From positions 1-37,956 of the forward strand of contig CADBRV010000078.1 of assembly GCA_902797185.1 (NCBI GenBank): a stretch of 37,956 bases of DNA. The letters are read 5' to 3'. The notes under the pieces are model-generated. The model had not been told where the DNA came from, made no database searches, and was given only the letters and a program-made list of their open reading frames with translations. The first letter of the stretch is position 1. Every line of letters begins with the position of its first letter. The stretch is from an uncultured Lachnospiraceae bacterium. Its GTDB lineage: Bacteria; Bacillota; Clostridia; Lachnospirales; Lachnospiraceae. Made by a program: the position numbers and the translations under genes. Of this stretch, positions 1-7,586 are shown one piece after another.

Positions 1-677
1 CCGCGGATCAGCGCAATCATACAAATATAAGCACAGGTTTTCGGGATCATCAGCATGCCGACCATGGGATATTTTTTTGCGTATAAAGTCACCGGTATAT
101 AGCAGGCAAAGCTGACTATGATCGCCCCGGCCATCCTGCCCATCCCGTTGCCATCGGAGTTGCCGGTCATGAGAAACAGGAGGATCTCGCAGATCCCGGT
201 AACCAGGAACGGCAGGTTCCGGTAAAGGGAAAACCTCTTGTTTTCCTTCCCGCTGAGCCAGTGGTTTTCCGGGAAGAAACATACCACAATCCGAAGCGCC
301 GCGCTGCCCCAGATCAATACCGGGAATACCGGTGAAAGGGACTTTGCGTAAACGCAGAACTCATGGGTCCAGAAATAATACAGCAGGATATAGAACACGG
401 TCATCGTAATGGAGGACACGAAAATCCCTGCCCCCATCGCTTTTTTTGTATACTTTCCATATCCAAACAGCGCCCTCCTGACCCTGGGAAGGAGATGGAA
501 GGCGTCCCCCAGCCCCAGCACCAGTGCCAGCGCCCCGCCAAGCTGCGGCAAGATGCGCCCCTGGGCATTTACCAGCATGAATACGCCTGTCAAAATGGCG
601 AACAGCAGGTAAAAGATATCAAATACACTTTCAAAAATATCCGGCATCCGGATCCTTTTCTTCTTTTGTTTTTTCAA
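1..677 (-). CDS. Partial integral membrane protein, unknown function
   Basis: The frame is open from about 677 to the left edge, so the C-terminus is missing (about 225 residues visible). The N-terminus is basic ([16 protein letters not shown]) and is followed by several hydrophobic stretches (for example [17 protein letters not shown] and [19 protein letters not shown]), so it is a polytopic membrane protein. The TTG at 677 overlaps the stop of the upstream macrodomain gene (ATTGA) and has GGAAAGGG about 10 bases before it. An in-frame ATG at 647 is the alternative start. I recognise no family. Overlap with the macrodomain gene suggests cotranscription. Sure that it is coding; function unknown. 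Confidence 0.72.
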   Translation of the reverse strand, partial: MKKQKKKRIRMPDIFESVFDIFYLLFAILTGVFMLVNAQGRILPQLGGALALVLGLGDAFHLLPRVRRALFGYGKYTKKAMGAGIFVSSITMTVFYILLYYFWTHEFCVYAKSLSPVFPVLIWGSAALRIVVCFFPENHWLSGKENKRFSLYRNLPFLVTGICEILLFLMTGNSDGNGMGRMAGAIIVSFACYIPVTLYAKKYPMVGMLMIPKTCAYICMIALIR

Positions 678-1204
678 TGTGGCATTCCCTTTCCGTTTTC
701 TGCCGCATACTGCGGGTATTTTTCTGCGACCATCTGGTAAAGCCCTTGCGAATAAAGCACAAGGTAGATGTCCATTTCCATTTCCTTTAAGAAAGACAGA
801 ATGGTCCGGACCGCCACTTCAATGGCCTGGTCTTTGGGATAACCGTACACGCCGGATGAAATCAGGGAAAAAGCCACCGAATGGAAGCCGTTTTCCTTTG
901 CCAGCTGCAGGGAAGAATGGTAACAGGAAACAAGCTGCTCTTCTTCCCCATATTCCCCGCCATGCCATACTGGGCCTACCGTATGGATCACATGGGAAGC
1001 GGGCAGGTTATAACCGCCGGTGAGTTTTGCCTCCCCCGTTTTGCAGCCTCCCAGCTTCCTGCATTCTTTCAGGAGCTCCGGACCTGCTGCGTCATGGATC
1101 GCCCCGTCTACACCGCCACCACCCAAAAGCGTATGGTTAGCCGCATTGACAATGGCGTCCACTTTCATTTTCGTAATATCGCCTTTTACAAAATAAAGCG
1201 GCAT
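674..1204 (-). CDS. Macrodomain protein, probable O-acetyl-ADP-ribose deacetylase
   Basis: A 176-residue single macrodomain. Visible motifs are GDIT (8-11), NAAN (20-23), the glycine loop GGGGVDGAI (28-36) and the second phosphate loop SSGVYGYP (116-123). This is the YmdB/MacroD-type arrangement that binds ADP-ribose and hydrolyses O-acetyl-ADP-ribose or ADP-ribosyl-carboxylate esters. Asn23 and the Asp of GVDG match residues used in MacroD catalysis. The length is typical of the family, and there is no signal peptide, so it should be cytosolic. It overlaps the next gene (the partial membrane protein) by four bases. Whether the substrate is a small metabolite or an ADP-ribosylated macromolecule cannot be told from sequence. 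Confidence 0.9.
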   Translation of the reverse strand: MPLYFVKGDITKMKVDAIVNAANHTLLGGGGVDGAIHDAAGPELLKECRKLGGCKTGEAKLTGGYNLPASHVIHTVGPVWHGGEYGEEEQLVSCYHSSLQLAKENGFHSVAFSLISSGVYGYPKDQAIEVAVRTILSFLKEMEMDIYLVLYSQGLYQMVAEKYPQYAAENGKGMPH

Positions 1205-1280
1205 ATGCCTCTCCCTCCTTGTCTGTCCTTTTTATCAATCCGAAAGGTTCCCCTTCTTCTGAATTCTTATGGGGATCCTC

Positions 1281-1348
1281 CCTGCCAGCCTGCGGATGCT
1301 AATGTCGTGCTTTTCCTGCCAGCCTGCGGATATTTATTCCGCGCTTTT
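1281..1348. repeat. 34-bp tandem duplication over the 3' end of the sce7726-type gene
   Basis: Two units, 1281-1314 and 1315-1348, share the first 17 bases exactly (CCTGCCAGCCTGCGGAT) and end alike (GCTTTT); a partial third unit begins at 1349. The gene's stop codon (1334-1336) lies in the second unit. The period is not a multiple of three, so the copy beyond the stop reads in another frame. Confidence 0.8.
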
Positions 1349-2119
1349 CCTGCGCCGGTATTTCCTATGGACCCGCTTCCTTTTTCTTCTTTCAGCGCGG
1401 TATTCGTTGATCTGGTCATGGATCAAGGTATAATCCCGCTCAAACAGCGCGTCATACACTTCCGGCCAGAGCTCTTCCGGCGGAAGGGCTCGGAGCAGAT
1501 ATTCCAGCACGAACTTCTTGCTTCTGTCTGCATATTTATAGAGCCCGTATTTTGCCTGGATTTTGGCAGCCTCAGGACGCCAGAGGATCGAAATTTTCCG
1601 GTACGGGTCCAGCTGGGGATTGCGGGCAGGCTGGCGGAAGATATAAAAATCAATCTCCTTCTCCTTCGATCCTTCCAGAGGAATTGCCTGGCTCGCAGGC
1701 TCCTGTCCTAACGGCTCCGTTTTTGGACTTCCAGCTTTCTGCCTTGCTGCTTTTCGCGTACTGTTTTCTACAGAATCTGCCCCTGCAGCATTTGCGGCAC
1801 AGTTATCAGCTTCGACTTCTTCTACGGTAATGATCCCCCAGTGTTCGGGGACGTGCTCCTTGATATGGGCGGCATGGCTGCTGCCCACCACCACATAATT
1901 ATAATCAAAGCAGGCGTCGTAGTCCTTTGCCTGGCTGGCCAGGCGCGTATAAGTATCCGCGTCGCTCTTGATTTCAATACCGTAAATCCCGTGCTCCGTC
2001 ACCATGATGACGTCCGCACGGGATCTTCCCATCTTTTTTTCTTCTAATATCCGTATTTTTCCGTACCTCTCTTCCAGGAAAAAGAAGAGAGGCTCACGGA
2101 TATCTTTGTCATAAAGCAT
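1334..2119 (-). CDS. sce7726 family protein, putative PD-(D/E)XK nuclease
   Basis: A 261-residue protein. The N-terminal half carries a restriction-endonuclease-like core: Asp36 in SRADVIMV, then GIEIKSDADT (47-56) holding the E-x-K dyad, followed by LASQAKDYDACFDYNYVVV, the pattern seen in sce7726 proteins (RLxxQxxxYxxxFDxxxVVV). A low-complexity Ala/Ser/Glu linker occupies about residues 103-150 and the C-terminus is strongly basic (RRKRKRVHRKYRRRK). The family is poorly characterised; nuclease activity is inferred from the fold. The ATG lies one base after the stop of the DAHP synthase gene and has no clear ribosome site, so translational coupling is likely. Confidence 0.7.
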   Translation of the reverse strand: MLYDKDIREPLFFFLEERYGKIRILEEKKMGRSRADVIMVTEHGIYGIEIKSDADTYTRLASQAKDYDACFDYNYVVVGSSHAAHIKEHVPEHWGIITVEEVEADNCAANAAGADSVENSTRKAARQKAGSPKTEPLGQEPASQAIPLEGSKEKEIDFYIFRQPARNPQLDPYRKISILWRPEAAKIQAKYGLYKYADRSKKFVLEYLLRALPPEELWPEVYDALFERDYTLIHDQINEYRAERRKRKRVHRKYRRRKSAE

Positions 2120-2120
2120 A

Positions 2121-3164
2121 TTACATATCCCAAAGGTCGGCCAGCTGGTAAATCAGCCGTTCTGTCTTTTCCCATCCAAGGCAGGGATCGGTAATCGATT
2201 TGCCATAGCAGCCATCATGAGGGCCCTGGTTCCCATCTTCGATGTAGCTCTCGATCATGAGGCCTTTCACCAGGTTGTGGATGTCCTTGGAAATATGGCA
2301 GCTGTGCATGACGTCTTCGCTGATCCGGATCTGTTCCAGATACTTCTTTCCGGAATTGGAATGGTTCGTATCCACGATGACGGCCGGGTTCTGCAGGCCC
2401 TTCTCCTGGTACATCTCAAATACCTGCTGCAGGTGTTCGTAGTGGTAGTTCGGGATGTTGTTTCCGAAGCGGTCTACCGCGCCACGCAGGATCGCATGTG
2501 CCAGCGGGTTGCCCTGGGTCTGTACTTCCCAGCCACGGTACAGGAACATGTTCGGTGCCTGTGCCGCGGTGATGGAGTTCATCATGACGGAAAGGTCGCC
2601 GCCGGTAGGGTTCTTCATGCCAACCGGGATGCCTACGCCGCCGGCAACCAGCCTGTGCTGCTGGTCTTCGGAAGAACGGGCGCCTACTGCCACATAGGAA
2701 AGCAGGTCGGAAAGGTACCGGTGGTTTTCCGGATAAAGCATTTCATCCGCACAGGTAAAACCGGTCTCTTCCACCGCCCTTTTATGCATATGGCGGATGG
2801 CGATGATGCCCTTGAGCATGTCTTCATGCTGGTTGGGATCCGGCTGATGGAGCATGCCCTTATAGCCTTTGCCGATGGTCCTGGGCTTGTTGGTATAAAT
2901 CCTGGGCACCATGAAAATCACGTCTTTAACACGCTCCTGCACATCACGCAGGCGGGAAATATAATCAATGACGGCATCTTCATTGTCTGCGGAGCAGGGC
3001 CCGATGATCAGAAGGAGCCTGTGGTCCTTGCCGGTAAAAATGTCTGCCAGCTCCTGGTCCCTTTTCTCTTTGATTTTCTCAATTTTCTTTGTGACAGGAT
3101 ATTCCGTTTTCAATTCCAAAGGCGTTGGCAGCTTTCGGATGAAATTCATATCCATTCCTTCCAT
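2121..3164 (-). CDS. aroF: 3-deoxy-7-phosphoheptulonate synthase (class I, AroF/G/H type)
   Basis: 347 residues, the usual length for class I-alpha DAHP synthases. It condenses phosphoenolpyruvate with erythrose 4-phosphate, the first step of the shikimate pathway. Motifs: GPCSAD (55-60), KPRTIGKGYKG (93-103), GARSSEDQQHR (161-171, the PEP-binding strand), GMKNPTGGD (182-190), then VDTNHSNSGKKY (metal His) and SYIEDGNQ. The first ATG is preferred because GAGGTAACGAG lies before it; Met4 and Met6 are alternatives. No ACT or chorismate mutase domain is fused. No other shikimate gene is in the window. The symbol is generic; which paralogue this is cannot be decided. Confidence 0.93.
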   Translation of the reverse strand: MEGMDMNFIRKLPTPLELKTEYPVTKKIEKIKEKRDQELADIFTGKDHRLLLIIGPCSADNEDAVIDYISRLRDVQERVKDVIFMVPRIYTNKPRTIGKGYKGMLHQPDPNQHEDMLKGIIAIRHMHKRAVEETGFTCADEMLYPENHRYLSDLLSYVAVGARSSEDQQHRLVAGGVGIPVGMKNPTGGDLSVMMNSITAAQAPNMFLYRGWEVQTQGNPLAHAILRGAVDRFGNNIPNYHYEHLQQVFEMYQEKGLQNPAVIVDTNHSNSGKKYLEQIRISEDVMHSCHISKDIHNLVKGLMIESYIEDGNQGPHDGCYGKSITDPCLGWEKTERLIYQLADLWDM

Positions 3165-3257
3165 AACTCGTTACCTCTTTCTCAATTTGTTTCCAGTGCC
3201 TGCTGCGGGCTTTGGCCTGCCGCAGCCTGCCTCACCACCAGGACGGCTGATATCGTC

Positions 3258-3322
3258 CGTGCCCCATATCCAGGAAACTCTGCAGGCATCCCGCAGGTCC
3301 TGTGCCATCATCCAGGGCACGG
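3258..3322. repeat. Long-armed intergenic hairpin (CCGTGCCC/GGGCACGG)
   Basis: In the 172-base gap between DAHP synthase and the FadH-like gene, CCGTGCCC at 3258-3265 pairs perfectly with GGGCACGG at 3315-3322. A second perfect 7-bp hairpin (GCTGCGG/CCGCAGC) lies nearby at about 3201-3225. The larger one resembles the dispersed covarying stems at 13862, 17837 and 26949. No T-run follows either, so they are not classical terminators. Confidence 0.5.
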
Positions 3323-3336
3323 TGCTATCTCCTATA

Positions 3337-5379
3337 TTACAGTTCACACCCCAGCATGCATCCTTCCCGGATTGCGTCTATGGCTTTACCGACCTTGGTG
3401 CAGCAGCCCACCTCGCGTACTTCCACCTGGGGGCATTTTTCCCGGAGCAGGTCTGCCAGCTCATGATGTTCATGGGCTCCCGGCGCAAAGACCAACGTAT
3501 CCAGCGGGATCTGCACTTCCTTTGTGTTCCCTTCCTTATCAGTGGAATCCGCGTAAAGGATGCCCTTCTCCACTTTCTTTACATCGGTACGGGGCATTTT
3601 CCTGACCTTCAGCCGGGCAAGCTCGGACATGCAGGGCCATGCTGTGCCGGACTCATAGCCGATGCCGATCTTCGGCAGCTTGTCCACGATGGTAATATTC
3701 CGGGAGCTGTGGTTTAAAAGCTCCTGGATCTTTTCCGGAGATTCCGCATGGAATGCGGAAAGGTGGTAAAGCTGGGCTGGGCTGATGCTGCTCCTCCTGG
3801 CCAATGTCTCCGAAGTACTGGTCGCGGCAAAAGACGCACCTATTACTACTACGTTTTTCCCCGGCACCTTTTCTTCTTCCAGAACCTCCGGCAGCGTCAT
3901 ATAGTCCACGGAGCCATCCATCGGGATGGTACACTCTGCTGGCTTTCCGCCTACTGCCACGACGATTTTGTCAAAGAATTCCAGGTTGGAAAGGGTCTCG
4001 GCATTTTCCAGGTCGATCTTCGCGTTCAGCTGGACCTTGACCCCTGCCAGAGGAAGTGCCGTCTCGTAATAGGAAACCAGCCGCTCGAAGTCTTCATGGG
4101 AAGAAGTCCTCTTAGCCAGGTTCAGCATGCCGCCCAGCCTTGCCTTTCTCTCAAACAGCACTACCTTGTGCCCTCTCTGGGCTGCGCGAAGTGCAGTCTC
4201 CATGCCGGCAGGGCCTCCGCCGATGACGCAGATGGCCTTGGGGTCCTCCGTTTTCTCAAAGGGGATCGTCAGCTCCCTTCCGCAGAACGCGTTGGTCAGG
4301 CAGCAGATCGGACGGTCGAAAAAGGTATTGGCCAGGCATCCCTGGTTGCATCCCATGCAGGGACGGATCTGCTCCGGGCGTCCTTCCTTTGCCTTGTTTG
4401 GAAGCTCCGGGTCTGCCAGGAGGGCACGACCCATGGTCACCATGTCCGCCTGCCCCATGGCAAGGGCGTTTTCTGCTACCAAGGGGTCATTCATACGGTT
4501 GGAAACGGATACCGGGGTGCCCTGCACCAGCTTGTCCTTGATGCCTTCCGACAGATAGGTGAATCCGCCTGCCGGCACGTCGCCTGTAATCTGGGGCACC
4601 CGGCTCTCATGCCAGCCGCCGGTGACATTGAACAGGTCGATATACGGCTCCGCCAGGGCTGCAAATTCCGCATTTTCCTTGTTTGTACAGGAGCCCGGCA
4701 CCAGGTCGTTCCCTCCCAGGCGCAGGATCAATGGGTAATCATCTCCCACGGCCTCCCTTACCCTGCGGATTACTTCCAGCGGGAACCGGCAGCGGTTCTC
4801 CCAGCTTCCGCCATATTCATCCGTACGCAGGTTCGTAAGCGGGGAAAGGAACTGGTTTAACAGATACCCGCTGCTCATGCTGATTTCGACCGCGTCAAAA
4901 CCGGCTCGCTTTGCCCGGTCCGCGCCTTCCGCGTATTTGTCCAGAAGGTGGGCGATCTGCTCCTTCCTCATTTCCGGCGCAGTCTCTTTGGTGTAGGGAC
5001 AGTAAGTTGCGGAAGGGGAAAGGGCCGGCTTGCCGCAGGGCACGTCCTTTGCCGGCATGTAACGCCCTGCATGATAGAGCTGGACACCGACTTTGGCTCC
5101 GGTTTCATGCATGGCCTTCATAAATTCCTGCCAGCCCGGAACTTTGTCTTCCTCAGCCAGGGACATGGAATTATCCTTTGCCCCATACTCGTCAAAACGG
5201 CAGGACCCTACCACGATAAGGCCCGCGCCGCCTTCGCCCCTGCGGCGGTAATACTCCGTAAAGCGGGGTGTGCAGTAGCCATTTTCGGTATAAAGATGGT
5301 GCATGGCCGGCATCATGATCCGGTTCCGCAGCTGCATGTGGTTAATCATAATAGGCTGGAACAAACGTTCAAATTTCAT
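3337..5379 (-). CDS. FadH-type NAD(P)H:flavin oxidoreductase (2,4-dienoyl-CoA reductase / enoate reductase family), FMN-4Fe4S-FAD
   Basis: 680 residues from the ATG at 5379, which has GGAAGGAG eight bases upstream; a longer frame to 5463 begins with repeat-derived sequence and is unlikely. The N-terminal TIM barrel is of Old Yellow Enzyme type (QLYHAGR 100-106; GYLLNQFLSPLTNLR 171-185; DEYGGSWENR). The cluster motif CMGCNQGC (341-348) plus Cys359/360 should bind a 4Fe-4S centre, and VIGGGPAGMETA (385-396) starts the FAD/NAD(P)H domains. The OYE His-Asn pair is replaced by Ser167/Ser170, but Tyr172 and GWHESRVP (His257) match the Tyr/His catalytic pair of E. coli FadH. It therefore probably reduces a conjugated enoyl or dienoyl (CoA) substrate. 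It is last of a three-gene cassette. The substrate is unknown. Confidence 0.88.
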   Translation of the reverse strand: MKFERLFQPIMINHMQLRNRIMMPAMHHLYTENGYCTPRFTEYYRRRGEGGAGLIVVGSCRFDEYGAKDNSMSLAEEDKVPGWQEFMKAMHETGAKVGVQLYHAGRYMPAKDVPCGKPALSPSATYCPYTKETAPEMRKEQIAHLLDKYAEGADRAKRAGFDAVEISMSSGYLLNQFLSPLTNLRTDEYGGSWENRCRFPLEVIRRVREAVGDDYPLILRLGGNDLVPGSCTNKENAEFAALAEPYIDLFNVTGGWHESRVPQITGDVPAGGFTYLSEGIKDKLVQGTPVSVSNRMNDPLVAENALAMGQADMVTMGRALLADPELPNKAKEGRPEQIRPCMGCNQGCLANTFFDRPICCLTNAFCGRELTIPFEKTEDPKAICVIGGGPAGMETALRAAQRGHKVVLFERKARLGGMLNLAKRTSSHEDFERLVSYYETALPLAGVKVQLNAKIDLENAETLSNLEFFDKIVVAVGGKPAECTIPMDGSVDYMTLPEVLEEEKVPGKNVVVIGASFAATSTSETLARRSSISPAQLYHLSAFHAESPEKIQELLNHSSRNITIVDKLPKIGIGYESGTAWPCMSELARLKVRKMPRTDVKKVEKGILYADSTDKEGNTKEVQIPLDTLVFAPGAHEHHELADLLREKCPQVEVREVGCCTKVGKAIDAIREGCMLGCEL

Positions 5380-5410
5380 TGCCTGGCTCCTTCCTGTTTC
5401 ATAACTGTAT

Positions 5411-5458
5411 CCGGTTTTCCATCCGGTTATCCATCTGGTTTTCCATCCGGTTTTTATC
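5411..5458. repeat. 24-bp tandem repeat upstream of the FadH-type gene
   Basis: Two 24-bp units, 5411-5434 and 5435-5458, are nearly identical, with the core GGTTTTCCATCCGG in both. They lie between the Dabb gene stop (5512) and the reductase start (5379), in the would-be leader. They stay open in the reductase frame, which extends the frame artificially. Confidence 0.75.
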
Positions 5459-5511
5459 AGCACATCCTTTTCCGTCCTCGCCGGACGGGAAAGGAAAAGG
5501 CCTGCTGCCCT

Positions 5512-5844
5512 TTATTTCGAGGGGTCTACCGGGAAATCTATCCCGATGACTTCATCCATATACGGGCCGGAGAATTTAATAAATTCCCTGTGCCCTGCCA
5601 TCTTCGGATATTCCATGCACGCGTCCTCTGATTCGAAGGCAAGCTCCTGGTGCAGGTCGAAAAAGCGCACCATGCCATCCGGGCTCTGCACCGGCATAGA
5701 GAATGGCTTTACGCCGATTTCTACGGAAACGACGCCGGGAATTCCGTCAGACATTTCCTTCAAGGCATCCGCCACCTTTGTTACGGTTTCCTGGTCCCTG
5801 CATTCGTCTTTCAGACGGAACATGGATACATGCTTCCACAGCAT
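5512..5844 (-). CDS. Dabb (stress-responsive alpha/beta barrel) domain protein
   Basis: 110 residues from the ATG at 5844. AAAGGAG about ten bases upstream suits this start better than the GTG at 5853, which is almost on top of the ribosome site. The sequence shows the dimeric ferredoxin-like barrel pattern: MLWKHVSMFRLK at the start, IPGVVSVEIGVKP in the middle, then FESEDACMEYPKMAGHREF and a final VIGIDFP strand. Dabb proteins are small dimers; known members include olivetolic acid cyclase and stress proteins, and many have no known role. It sits five bases after the 145-residue gene and upstream of the FadH-type reductase, so it may bind that enzyme's substrate or product. This is inference. 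Confidence 0.8.
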   Translation of the reverse strand: MLWKHVSMFRLKDECRDQETVTKVADALKEMSDGIPGVVSVEIGVKPFSMPVQSPDGMVRFFDLHQELAFESEDACMEYPKMAGHREFIKFSGPYMDEVIGIDFPVDPSK

Positions 5845-5849
5845 AAGGT

Positions 5850-6287
5850 TCACTCTCCTTTCAAAGCATCTTCCGGGGATACTGGGTTGATGAAGATGAC
5901 TTTTCTTCTTGCGTCATTTACTGCTTCCAGCTGCTCAGCACCTACTGATACCTGGATACTCTGGCTGCCCGGGGAAGGGTTCCCGTTTTCCCCGACACCG
6001 GAAACTTCCAAGATCCCCATTCCTGCCAGGGCGCCTACCAAAGACATGGCTGCCTGGCGGCTGCCGGTCTGGTGCAGGACATAATTGAGCAGTTCTACCC
6101 CTTCCATCGCTTTGCCTTTTTCCTCAGGCAGCGGCAGATGGGCGGCAAAATAAATGCCTTTTGCGTAAAAATATTTCTTTTCCTCTTCGGTCTTTTTGTC
6201 AAAAGAAGAAAGCTCTTTTGAAAAAACATCGATATTTTCTTTGTTTAACGCGGTATCCTCCGCGATCTTGTCAAAACGGATGGCCAT
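5850..6287 (-). CDS. Conserved-looking 145-residue protein, unknown function
   Basis: I do not recognise a family. The N-terminal half is charged and helical (KIAEDTALNKENIDVFSKEL, then KKTEEEKKYFYAKGIYFAAH). The middle is hydrophobic and Gly/Ala-rich (AAMSLVGALAGMGILEVSGVG), too short and mixed to be a clear membrane span. The end has a beta-rich pattern (QSIQVSVGAEQL, RKVIFINPV). There is no signal peptide. GAGGGG lies about 11 bases before the ATG. It is first in a tight cassette with the Dabb protein and the FadH-type reductase, so a role linked to that redox reaction is likely but unproven. A small inverted repeat (GTACC/GGTAC) lies 40 bases upstream. Confidence 0.78.
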   Translation of the reverse strand: MAIRFDKIAEDTALNKENIDVFSKELSSFDKKTEEEKKYFYAKGIYFAAHLPLPEEKGKAMEGVELLNYVLHQTGSRQAAMSLVGALAGMGILEVSGVGENGNPSPGSQSIQVSVGAEQLEAVNDARRKVIFINPVSPEDALKGE

Positions 6288-6327
6288 AGCCTTTTTTACC
6301 CCTCTTTTGTTATATGCAGCCTTTCCT

Positions 6328-6340
6328 GTACCGGTGGTAC
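6328..6340. promoter_or_regulatory. Possible operator palindrome upstream of the reductase cassette
   Basis: GTACC-GGT-GGTAC is a perfect short inverted repeat in the 151-base gap before the 145-residue gene. No convincing -35/-10 pair is visible on the minus strand here, so its role is a guess. Confidence 0.25.
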
Positions 6341-6438
6341 TGATTTAAGGCATATTGAAATACCCTTTTATTCCTGAGCTATAATGCGTAGAAGCTGAAT
6401 ACATCATCCTGGCTCCTGGACGCATGCACAAATCCTTT

Positions 6439-7584
6439 CTACTCCTCTGAAGATATTCGCTGCCACCAGGGAAGCGAGGTATTGACCAGCTTCTTGATCG
6501 TCCCCTTAGCGTCAAATAATTCTCCGATAAAGATCGTAATCAGTTTTTCCAGCGTTACCCTGGACTCGGGATTGATCTGGCGCAGCCTGTCCCAGATCGC
6601 CTTGGTCTGTTTCGGCGTATGGCGTCTAAGCTCGGAAACGGTGGTGGCGCCGGAAGCCTCCAGGCAGGAAAACAGGTCATCAATAAACCCTTTCCTGTGC
6701 TCCATGTCCTCCCCTGCAATCCAGGTGTTAAATGTCTCGTCAAACAGTTCCCCTGCCCTGCTGTAGGTTGGGGACAAAAGAAAATGGTCCCCCATGACCT
6801 GCCAGGAAACCGGGCTGTGCTCATTGACCCCGGTTTCGCTGCTTTTCACGATTACCGGCTCCCGGTAATGCAGGAGCAGCGTCCCGATGATAGATGTCGT
6901 AGGCGTCACCCGGTGGATCAGGGGCGCCAGCTTCTCCATCCGGCTGTCCCGGATCATTTCTTCATTAAAGCCCGGGCCGTCTTCCTCATAAATGGCAATG
7001 ATGCGGTCCTTGATGGATGGGGACGCGGTGGATGCCGCATATACCGCCAGGTGGGCGCCCTTAGAGTGCCCTCCGATCCGCAGCGGCCGCTTGTCGTCCT
7101 TCTGGACCATTTCCAGGTAAGATGCCGCCCGCCGGTCCGCCGGCACTAACTGGTAGCTGATATTAAAATCCTCTTTCCAGCCGGTCAGCGTGTCATCCGT
7201 TCCCCGGAAAGAAACAAAAGGGATCCCGTCATCGGTTACAATCTGCATAGCCGAAAACTGCAGGTCCTTGGAAGGATCCACTTCATTTACAAAATGGGAA
7301 ACCGTGGCATTCCCGAAGCGCCTGCTCATGGCACATTTTTCCAGGATCCTCGGAGAAAAATTCGTAAAGGACTGGTCCTTTTTCAGTTCCTCCTGGGGAT
7401 GGACCCGGAAAAATTCTTTTGCAGCCTCATGGATCGTGATGCTACCCTCTCCGATACCCGGCACGATATCTTCCAGACGTGCGTAGGATAAGCAGGAAAG
7501 GATCAGGCCGTCCACCTCCCCGAAGGGGACCGTATTCAGTTCCAGGTCTCCCCGCCAGTCCAGATAATCCAGAAGGTTCCCCAT
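6439..7584 (-). CDS. DUF2974 (Mbeg1-like) alpha/beta hydrolase
   Basis: 381 residues beginning MGNLLDYLDWRGDL, the typical opening of DUF2974 proteins. The lipase-like nucleophile elbow is GGHSKGAHLA (171-180, Ser174). FRGTDDTL (127-134) matches the oxyanion region of class 3 lipase-like folds, and EEDGPGFN after the elbow is family-typical. It is likely a cytosolic serine hydrolase; the substrate is unknown. No signal peptide is visible. It starts three bases after the stop of the coiled-coil membrane protein gene, so the two are almost certainly cotranscribed and may work together. Confidence 0.87.
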   Translation of the reverse strand: MGNLLDYLDWRGDLELNTVPFGEVDGLILSCLSYARLEDIVPGIGEGSITIHEAAKEFFRVHPQEELKKDQSFTNFSPRILEKCAMSRRFGNATVSHFVNEVDPSKDLQFSAMQIVTDDGIPFVSFRGTDDTLTGWKEDFNISYQLVPADRRAASYLEMVQKDDKRPLRIGGHSKGAHLAVYAASTASPSIKDRIIAIYEEDGPGFNEEMIRDSRMEKLAPLIHRVTPTTSIIGTLLLHYREPVIVKSSETGVNEHSPVSWQVMGDHFLLSPTYSRAGELFDETFNTWIAGEDMEHRKGFIDDLFSCLEASGATTVSELRRHTPKQTKAIWDRLRQINPESRVTLEKLITIFIGELFDAKGTIKKLVNTSLPWWQRISSEE

Positions 7585-7586
7585 GG

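Noticed and set aside
2217..3605. 462-codon plus-strand open frame
   Set aside because: It lies antisense to the DAHP synthase gene, whose motifs are unmistakable; the frame has no ribosome site and no recognisable domain.
3748..4860. 370-codon plus-strand open frame
   Set aside because: Antisense to the FadH-type reductase; no domain or ribosome site.
3375..5379. Loss of OYE active-site residues in the FadH-type reductase
   Set aside because: Ser167/Ser170 replace the OYE His/Asn pair, but E. coli FadH also lacks that pair and uses Tyr and His, both present here; so this is subfamily identity, not inactivation.
6355..6385. Plus-strand TTGAAA, 19-base spacer, TATAAT
   Set aside because: Long spacer and no plus-strand gene follows; the downstream region codes for the DUF2974 protein on the minus strand.
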